From assembly GCF_001665685.1 (NCBI RefSeq), contig NZ_LZTB01000119.1, positions 62,001-126,000 of the forward strand: 64,000 bases of DNA, written 5' to 3'. The notes beneath the pieces are model-generated. The model did not search any database. It was not told the origin of the DNA and saw nothing but the letters and a program-made list of their open reading frames with translations. The position numbers and the translations under genes were made by a program. The stretch comes from Mycobacterium sp. 852013-50091_SCH5140682. Lineage in GTDB: Bacteria; Actinomycetota; Actinomycetes; Mycobacteriales; Mycobacteriaceae. Below, piece after piece: positions 58,489 to 64,000 of the stretch (the stretch's first letter is position 1; each line of letters opens with the position of its first letter).

Positions 58489-58599
58489 CGATTCAATTTC
58501 TGCATTGGTGGATGCCAAATAGGTGTTGGACATGCATAGCTGGGCGATCGTACCGTGACCGGGATCGCAGAACGCCGCAACTGTGACCTAGGAGGTCTC

Positions 58600-59568
58600 T
58601 TGCCCACGCTGACGCCCCATGAGCTGGCTTTACGTCTTGGTTCTGGTCTGCTGTCCTTCCCGGTAACCCACTTCACCGCCGACCTCGCGGTCGATGAGCC
58701 TGCCTATCGCGCGAACATTGCCCGGCTCGGCCAGTACGACGTGGCCGGCCTGTTCGCCGCCGGGGGCACCGGAGAGTTTTTCTCGCTGACTCCGGAGGAG
58801 ATCGCCCTGCTGGTCCGAGCGGCGGTGGCCAGCGCACCGTCGGCAACCCCCGTCCTGGCGCCCGCCGGCTTGGGGGCCCGGCAGGCGGTCGAGATGGCGC
58901 GCGCGGCCGAGGACGCCGGTGCCGAGGGCATCCTGCTCTTCCCGCCGTACCTGACCGAGGCGTCACCGTCGGGGCTGCGCGAGTACGTCCAAACCGTCTG
59001 CCAGAACACGTCATTGGGTGTGGTCGCGTACAACCGCGCGAACGCCATATACCCCGCCCAGGTGTTGGCCCAGATCGCCGACTCCTGCCCCAACTTCATC
59101 GGCTTCAAAGATGGCGTCGGAGATCTGGAAGCGATGACGCGAGTCCACGCCACACTCGGTGACCGGCTGGTCTACATCGGCGGGCTGCCCACCGCAGAGC
59201 TGTTCGCGGTGCCCTATCTGGAGCTCGGCGTGACGACATACAGCTCGGCGATCTTCAACTTCCTGCCCGAGTTCGCGCTCGCCTTCTATGCTGCGGTCCG
59301 GCGCCGGGACTCGGCCACCATCCGTCGGTTGCTCGATGAGATCGTGCTTCCCTACGTGACTCTTCGCGAGCGGCAACCCGGTTACGCCGTCAGCATCGTC
59401 AAAGCAGGCATGCGGCTGACCGGGCACTCGGCCGGACCCGTCCGGCCCCCGCTGACCGATCTCGATGACGCCGAATCAGCCATGCTGGCCCAGATCATCC
59501 GGCACGCCGGAGTGCTCACCGACGAGCTGGGCTCGCGCCTCGCCGACGTCGCCGGTGCGGCCCGATGA
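58600..59568 (+). CDS. kdgD: 5-dehydro-4-deoxyglucarate dehydratase (DHDPS family)
   Basis: 322 aa from TTG 58600, chosen because TAGGAGG lies just before it and the resulting MPTLTPHELALRLGSGLLSFPVTHF is the typical family N-terminus. Aldolase class I barrel: GGTGEFFSLTPEE, Tyr144 in VVAYNRAN, Schiff-base Lys170 in FIGFKDGVGD, then GGLPTAE. The enzyme decarboxylates and dehydrates 5-dehydro-4-deoxy-D-glucarate to 2,5-dioxopentanoate in D-glucarate/galactarate catabolism. It overlaps the dehydrogenase gene that uses this product. Confidence 0.92.
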   Translation: MPTLTPHELALRLGSGLLSFPVTHFTADLAVDEPAYRANIARLGQYDVAGLFAAGGTGEFFSLTPEEIALLVRAAVASAPSATPVLAPAGLGARQAVEMARAAEDAGAEGILLFPPYLTEASPSGLREYVQTVCQNTSLGVVAYNRANAIYPAQVLAQIADSCPNFIGFKDGVGDLEAMTRVHATLGDRLVYIGGLPTAELFAVPYLELGVTTYSSAIFNFLPEFALAFYAAVRRRDSATIRRLLDEIVLPYVTLRERQPGYAVSIVKAGMRLTGHSAGPVRPPLTDLDDAESAMLAQIIRHAGVLTDELGSRLADVAGAAR

Positions 59569-61208
59569 CCGTCCGGGTAGGCGACGACAGCCCGACCACC
59601 CTGGCTGGGGCTCCGTCAGGACGCATGTTGATCGCCGGGGAACCGATTATCGGTGACGGCTCGGTGGTGCACTCGGTCGATCCAACGACCGGGGCGGCCC
59701 TGGAGCCCGGGTATCCGGCCGCATCGCCGGTACAGATCGAGCGCGCGTGCCAGAACGCTGCCCGGGCGGCGGTTCCATATCGGGCGTCCACGCCCCACGA
59801 ACGAGCCCGGTTCCTGGAACGGATCGCCGAGGAACTCGACCGGCGCCGCGAGCAGTTGATCAGCCAAGCTCACGCCGAGGCCGCGCTGGGGCTGCAGCGG
59901 CTGCGCGGAGAGGCGGAACGGACCAGCGGTCAGCTCCGCCTGTTCGCCGACGAACTGCGCATCGGGTCTTGGGCACAGGTCCGGGTCGATCCGGCGCAAC
60001 CGGCTCGGGTCCCGCTGCCCCGCCCCGATGTCCGCCAACGACGAATCGGCATCGGCCCGGTCGCGGTGTTCGGCGCCAGCAACTTTCCGCTGGCCTTTTC
60101 CACCGCCGGCGGCGACACGGCCTCGGCCCTGGCCGCCGGATGTCCGGTGGTGGCCAAAGCGCACCCCGCCCACCTGGGCACCGCAGAGATCGTGGCCGAG
60201 GCGATCACGGCTGCGGCCGGTGACACCGGCATGCCGGCCGGCGTGTTCTCCCAGATTGTCGGCGCCGACAACCAAGCCGGCGCGCTGCTCGTCAGTGATC
60301 CGAGGATCCGCGCCGTAGGCTTCACCGGCTCGCGGCAGGGCGGACTGGCGCTCGCGGCGATCGCGCAGCAACGGCCGACGCCGATTCCGGTCTACGCCGA
60401 AATGAGCAGTGTCAATCCGGTAATCGTGCTGCCCGCCGCCCTGGCCACACGTGGGGCTCAACTCGGCGAGCAGTTCGCCGCGTCCCTCACCCTCGGGGCG
60501 GGCCAGTTCTGCACCAACCCGGGGCTGATCCTGGCGATCGACGGGCCCGGGCTCGGCGAATTCATCGAATCCGCCGCCAACGCGCTCACCCGCGATCAGG
60601 GCGCGACCATGCTGACGACCGCGATTGCCGAGGCGTACCGCGCCGCCGCGGACCGGGCCGCCGGCCTCGCCGAGGTCGATGTGCTCGCCCGGGGTGGGCA
60701 GCCGGCGACGGCGGCCGGTGCAGCAGCACAGCTCCTGCGCGCCGACGCCGACACGTTTCTCGACAATCCGCTGCTGCGGGAGGAGGTGTTCGGCGCCAGC
60801 TCCACCGTCGTCGTCTGTACCGACGTCGAGCAGATCGTCGCGGTCTTGAGCGCGATGGACGGTCAGCTGACCGCGACAGTGCACAGCGATGCCGCCGACC
60901 ACGCCGCGGCCCGCTCCCTGCTCCCGGTCTTGGAGGATCTGGCCGGACGGATCATCTTCAACGGCTGGCCGACGGGTGTCGAGGTGGGGCATGCCATGGT
61001 GCACGGCGGACCGTACCCGGCCACCACCGACAGTCGTTCGACATCGGTCGGCAGCGCCGCGATCGACCGGTTCCTCCGGCCGGTCGCCTATCAGGATGTG
61101 CCGCACGCCCTGCTTCCCGCCCAACTCAGCACGCCCGAATCGTACGGATACCCCTGGCGGCTCGACGGCCGCCTTCAAACTCCCGCCCGCCCTCGTGAGG
61201 ACCGATAA
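59565..61208 (+). CDS. 2,5-dioxovalerate (alpha-ketoglutarate semialdehyde) dehydrogenase
   Basis: 547 aa; ATG overlaps the kdgD stop (ATGA). ALDH superfamily: cofactor region GPVAVFGASNFPLAF, FTGSRQGG, catalytic Glu279 in AEMSSVNP and Cys316 in GQFCTNPG. The length of about 520-550 residues and NFPLAFSTAGGDTASALAAG belong to the KGSADH type III class, which oxidises 2,5-dioxopentanoate to 2-oxoglutarate. With KdgD it completes the lower hexarate pathway into the TCA cycle. About 30 residues are appended at the N-terminus. Confidence 0.92.
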   Translation: MTVRVGDDSPTTLAGAPSGRMLIAGEPIIGDGSVVHSVDPTTGAALEPGYPAASPVQIERACQNAARAAVPYRASTPHERARFLERIAEELDRRREQLISQAHAEAALGLQRLRGEAERTSGQLRLFADELRIGSWAQVRVDPAQPARVPLPRPDVRQRRIGIGPVAVFGASNFPLAFSTAGGDTASALAAGCPVVAKAHPAHLGTAEIVAEAITAAAGDTGMPAGVFSQIVGADNQAGALLVSDPRIRAVGFTGSRQGGLALAAIAQQRPTPIPVYAEMSSVNPVIVLPAALATRGAQLGEQFAASLTLGAGQFCTNPGLILAIDGPGLGEFIESAANALTRDQGATMLTTAIAEAYRAAADRAAGLAEVDVLARGGQPATAAGAAAQLLRADADTFLDNPLLREEVFGASSTVVVCTDVEQIVAVLSAMDGQLTATVHSDAADHAAARSLLPVLEDLAGRIIFNGWPTGVEVGHAMVHGGPYPATTDSRSTSVGSAAIDRFLRPVAYQDVPHALLPAQLSTPESYGYPWRLDGRLQTPARPREDR

Positions 61209-61210
61209 CC

Positions 61211-62065
61211 ATGGTCGCTTCGAATCCCCTCTCCGACACCGCAACCGGTGGGCCGGTGGCAACGCTGGTCACCGCTTCGGCCGGCCCGGCGCGCCGGGCA
61301 CTGATCCGCCGCGACACGGTGCTCACCGTCGTCAAAGCGGTAACCGGCATCTTCGGGTTGCTCGCGCTGTGGCAATTGGCCGTCGTGGTCATCAAGCCCC
61401 CCGAGTTCATCCTGGTAGGCCCGATCGACGCATTTGCCGAACTGGCGAAACGACCCGAGTACTTCGCCGGCAACGCCTATGTCACCCTCCAGGAGGCTCT
61501 CGCCGGTTTCGTGCTGGGAACCGCGCTCGGCGTCATCTGCGGTGCCCTGCTTCATTACTCGCCTACCCTGCGAACCTTCTTGTATCCGGCCCTGGTCGCC
61601 ATCGATACCATCCCGAAAGTTGCGTTGGCGCCGCTGTTCATCGTGTGGTTCGGTTTCGGGTTCGAGTCCAAGGCCTTCGTCGCCATGGCGATCGCATTCT
61701 TCCCCCTGGTGATCAACACCTACGACGGTCTGGCATCAGTACCGCACGAGTTGAAAGAGCTCGCTCGCATCAACCGGGCAAGCGCCATTCAACGCATGAG
61801 GAAGATCGAGTTCATCTACGCGCTGCCGTCTGTTTTCTCCGGCGCGAAGATCTCGATCTCCCTGGCGGTCGGAGGTGCGGTAGTGGGTGAGTTCATCGCC
61901 GGCTCAAAGGGTCTCGGATACGTGATCATGCTCGCCAACAGTCAGGTCGATCTGGCCTCGATGTTCGCAGCATTCATGGTCCTGGCGTCGATCGCGCTCA
62001 TTCTCTTCTTCATCGTCGACCTTGCCGGCCGAAAACTGATGCCGTGGAAAACCCATGCCAAGTAA
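61211..62065 (+). CDS. ABC importer permease (SsuC/TauC type) of the hexarate locus
   Basis: 284 aa; ATG 61211, 2 bp after the dehydrogenase stop. Six membrane helices from residue 45; EAA loop DGLASVPHELKELARINRAS and C-terminal IAGSKGLGYVIMLANSQ typical of the NMT1/sulfonate class. Only one permease is present, so it should form a homodimer. Operon position after catabolic enzymes suggests it brings in the hexarate or its precursor, which would be unusual for this transporter class. Confidence 0.9.
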   Translation: MVASNPLSDTATGGPVATLVTASAGPARRALIRRDTVLTVVKAVTGIFGLLALWQLAVVVIKPPEFILVGPIDAFAELAKRPEYFAGNAYVTLQEALAGFVLGTALGVICGALLHYSPTLRTFLYPALVAIDTIPKVALAPLFIVWFGFGFESKAFVAMAIAFFPLVINTYDGLASVPHELKELARINRASAIQRMRKIEFIYALPSVFSGAKISISLAVGGAVVGEFIAGSKGLGYVIMLANSQVDLASMFAAFMVLASIALILFFIVDLAGRKLMPWKTHAK

Positions 62066-62086
62066 CACTGCTGCGCGGAGAGTCCC

Positions 62087-63118
62087 ATGATCACGAGAGC
62101 ACCCAGACTTGCCGCGGCGTTGTCCGCTGTCGTCTTCGCCGCCGGCCTGCTCAGTGGGTGCGGGAACGGTCGTTCGGAGAATTCGATGTCGCTGATGGTC
62201 GATGTCGGGTATCTACCCAAACACGCGCCGTTTTTCGCGGCCGTGCATCGCGGCTTCTTCGGAGCCGAGGGGCTCGACGTGACGGTCATGCCCGGCTCTG
62301 GATCGGGGAACACCGTGACCGCGGTCGAGACCGGCCGGGTGGACGCGGGCTGGGCGGATTTCGGTGTCACCGTGTTGAATCAGGGCCGCGGAGCCAAGGT
62401 GAAGCAGGTGAACCTGCTGCAGGCGAAGTCTGCCTACGCCGTCGTCAGCATGGCCGGCAAAGGGATCAACACCTGGGCCGACCTCAAGGGCAAGACCGTG
62501 GCAACCGAGGGGGCCGGCGCCATGACCTCGATGTGGCCGTACGCCCTGAAGCGGCTTGGGCTGCAGCAGCGCGACGTCAATGTGGTCCATGCGGCCAGCA
62601 GCGCCAAACTGCCCGGGCTGCTGTCCGGCCAATGGGATGCCACCCTGGCGCTGTCGGTCTCGGATGCCCCGGCGATCGACGCGTTGGGTCGAGACCCGGT
62701 GGTTCTGCGTTGGCGCGACCTCGGTATCGATCTCTACGGCAACGGCATCATCTTCTCCGACGACAGCCTGAAGAACCGTCCAGACCGGGTGCGGCGGTTC
62801 AACAATGCGCTACAACGTGCCTTCCTGTGGTCCTGCCAGAACCCCGAACTGGCGGCGGAGGACTTCCACCGCGAAGTCGCCGGATACGAAACGAAGACCG
62901 TGGTCAAGGCGCTTGACGAGCAGTGCTCGCTCAATTGGCCCGACGACAATCCCGACAGCCGGTTCGGCACCATGACCGATGCCGGCGTACAGAAAGTCAT
63001 CGATATCTGTCACGACTTTCTTGGTCTGGACAAGGAGATCACCGTCAGCCCCGCACAGGTCTACAGCGACGACTTCATCGCTCCGCTGTCCCGAACCCAG
63101 AAAATTGCTGCGCCCTAA
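62087..63118 (+). CDS. Substrate-binding lipoprotein (NMT1/THI5-like) of the hexarate locus
   Basis: 343 aa; lipobox LLSGC after a signal peptide (residues 1-24). The NMT1 fold is seen in VDVGYLPKHAPFFAAVHRGFFGAEGLDV, ETGRVDAGWADFGVTVLN and DLKGKTVATEGAGAMTS. It sits in tandem between permease and ATPase genes. Compared with the binding protein at 11613 it has only the family core in common, so the two importers have different ligands. The ligand is unknown; acid sugar import is inferred from neighbours. Confidence 0.9.
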   Translation: MITRAPRLAAALSAVVFAAGLLSGCGNGRSENSMSLMVDVGYLPKHAPFFAAVHRGFFGAEGLDVTVMPGSGSGNTVTAVETGRVDAGWADFGVTVLNQGRGAKVKQVNLLQAKSAYAVVSMAGKGINTWADLKGKTVATEGAGAMTSMWPYALKRLGLQQRDVNVVHAASSAKLPGLLSGQWDATLALSVSDAPAIDALGRDPVVLRWRDLGIDLYGNGIIFSDDSLKNRPDRVRRFNNALQRAFLWSCQNPELAAEDFHREVAGYETKTVVKALDEQCSLNWPDDNPDSRFGTMTDAGVQKVIDICHDFLGLDKEITVSPAQVYSDDFIAPLSRTQKIAAP

Positions 63119-63136
63119 TCCGATCGGAGCCAGGTA

Positions 63137-63916
63137 GTGAACATTGCCAACGCGATCTCAGTGAACCAGGTCGGAGTGTGCTTCCGATCCCGCGACGGGC
63201 AGACGAACACCGTCCTTGAGGGCGTCGACTTCACGGTCCGGCACGGCGAATTCGTCTCGATCGTCGGGCAGTCCGGAAGCGGGAAGACCACGCTGTTGAA
63301 GACCATCTCCGGGCTACAGCCGGCGACCACCGGCGAAGTCCTGGTGAAAGGCCGCCCGATCTCCGATGGCGTGGAGGACATCTCGATGGTTTTCCAGGCC
63401 CCGGTCCTGCTGCCATGGCGCAACAACCTCGACAACGTGTTGCTGCCCTTGGAGTTCCGCGGCAAGCGCAATGCCGAGGCCAAACGGTACGCCAAGCAGC
63501 TCCTGGAGATGGTCGGGCTGGCCGGCAAGGAGAAGCGTTACTCCTATGAGTTGAGCGGCGGCATGCAGCAGCGGGTCGCCATCTGCCGGGCCTTGGTGTC
63601 CAACCCGGAGCTGCTGCTGATGGACGAGCCGTTCGGCGCACTGGACGCGATGACCCGCGATGCGATGAACTTCGAGATCCAACGGATCTGGCAGCGGGCC
63701 GGGTGCAGCGTGCTGTTCGTCACCCACAGCATCTCCGAAGCCATCTGGCTCGGCGACCGCGTCGTGGTGGTCGGCGGAAAACCTGGTCACATCGTCGCGG
63801 ACATCAGCATCGACCTGCCGCGGCCACGAACGAAGGCACACCGTTACTCCCCCGAGTTCGCCGAGTACGTGACCGAGATCGAATCCCATATCGGTGTTAC
63901 GGCCGGCATCAGCTGA
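63137..63916 (+). CDS. ABC importer ATPase of the hexarate locus
   Basis: 259 aa from GTG 63137. Walker A GQSGSGKTT, Q-loop VFQAPVLLPWR, signature LSGGMQQR, Walker B LLLMDEPFGALD and H-loop VTHS are all present, of the nitrate/sulfonate/taurine branch. It completes the permease/binding protein/ATPase set. Membrane-associated, cytoplasmic side. 18-bp gap to the binding protein gene. Confidence 0.93.
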   Translation: MNIANAISVNQVGVCFRSRDGQTNTVLEGVDFTVRHGEFVSIVGQSGSGKTTLLKTISGLQPATTGEVLVKGRPISDGVEDISMVFQAPVLLPWRNNLDNVLLPLEFRGKRNAEAKRYAKQLLEMVGLAGKEKRYSYELSGGMQQRVAICRALVSNPELLLMDEPFGALDAMTRDAMNFEIQRIWQRAGCSVLFVTHSISEAIWLGDRVVVVGGKPGHIVADISIDLPRPRTKAHRYSPEFAEYVTEIESHIGVTAGIS

Positions 63917-63964
63917 ATTCGCCATCCACACCACCATTTTCCAGCTCGAAAGGAACTGATCACC

Positions 63965-64000
63965 GTGCTGCACCTCACTGCCGATCCGAGCAAGCTGATG
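63965..64000 (+). CDS. Start of a further gene in the operon (cut by window edge)
   Basis: GTG 63965 follows AAAGGAAC and begins MLHLTADPSKLM before the window ends. Too short to assign; probably another gene of the hexarate operon, given the same strand and short gap. Confidence 0.5.
   Translation, partial: MLHLTADPSKLM

Noticed and set aside
59616..61262. 548-codon minus-strand frame opposite the semialdehyde dehydrogenase
   Set aside because: Dehydrogenase motifs with catalytic Glu and Cys are on the plus strand; the antisense frame has none.

Overview
The window is high-GC actinobacterial DNA, and the gene content points to a fast-growing mycobacterium (Mycolicibacterium type). Markers are a GarA-like FHA protein, an MPT63 homologue, a fused HadA/HadB-type dehydratase, an Rv2525c-type DUF1906 protein, an Ig-YkuD L,D-transpeptidase, a three-domain carboxylic acid reductase and a chain of lipoprotein/ABC uptake systems. 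Many genes overlap by ATGA/GTGA, and five have a TANNNT box exactly 7 nt before the start codon, the arrangement of leaderless mycobacterial mRNAs. No rRNA, tRNA, IS element, phage or CRISPR array was seen.

Layout. (1) 1-6335: a PucR-type regulator (cut by the window edge) divergent from a tight operon of an APC permease, two short-chain dehydrogenases, a ureohydrolase (agmatinase family) and a NodB-type deacetylase, probably for uptake and breakdown of a guanidino/amide compound. (2) 6599-8577: a Pro/Ala-rich secreted protein and an L,D-transpeptidase facing each other across a 19-bp hairpin, then two very small ORFs. (3) 8574-21996: an accessory catabolic island. One operon holds an NMT1/THI5-type ABC importer and a flavin reductase. 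The divergent operon holds a luciferase-like monooxygenase, two paralogous VOC proteins flanking an MFS carrier, a second RibBA and an NTF2-like protein. Two paralogous GntR regulators and an SDR follow. The 9-bp palindrome TGTCAGACA (or a one-mismatch form) occurs in the divergent promoter and beside the GntR genes.

(4) 22068-26087: envelope and respiratory genes (membrane protein, NDH-2-like enzyme, double hot-dog dehydratase, Tat-exported DUF1906 protein). (5) 26433-32014: a tightly packed four-gene operon of unrecognised proteins, with a large acidic/cationic membrane-active-looking protein, an HExxH metallopeptidase and two unknowns. (6) 32015-47178: mixed chromosomal genes including a methyltransferase, a beta-lactamase-fold lipoprotein, an XRE-cupin/EamA pair with an operator, YihY, a GarA paralogue, MPT63, a methanethiol oxidase-like protein with a His-rich loop, a YbdK-type ligase, DedA, a transglycosylase-like protein and an MFS pump followed in frame by a truncated methyltransferase. 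(7) 47354-50606: three paralogous tiny secreted proteins and a two-gene operon ending in a GDPD-type enzyme with an exact 11-residue Cys/Trp repeat. A perfect 12-bp palindrome (14 bp identical with flank) lies 70-80 bp upstream of both this operon and the unknown operon of region 5.

(8) 50734-57530: an NmrA-like protein and an NTF2-like protein, carboxylic acid reductase, and a TetR/aldo-keto reductase pair with two identical-architecture operators. (9) 57595-64000: a LysR regulator divergent from KdgD, a 2-oxoglutarate semialdehyde dehydrogenase and a second NMT1-type ABC importer, together an apparent hexarate (glucarate/galactarate) pathway end with its own uptake system.

The strongest leads for undescribed biology are the operon at 26433-32014, the hendecad Cys/Trp GDPD protein at 49152-50606, the palindrome that links them, and the flavin-self-supplying monooxygenase island at 8574-21996.
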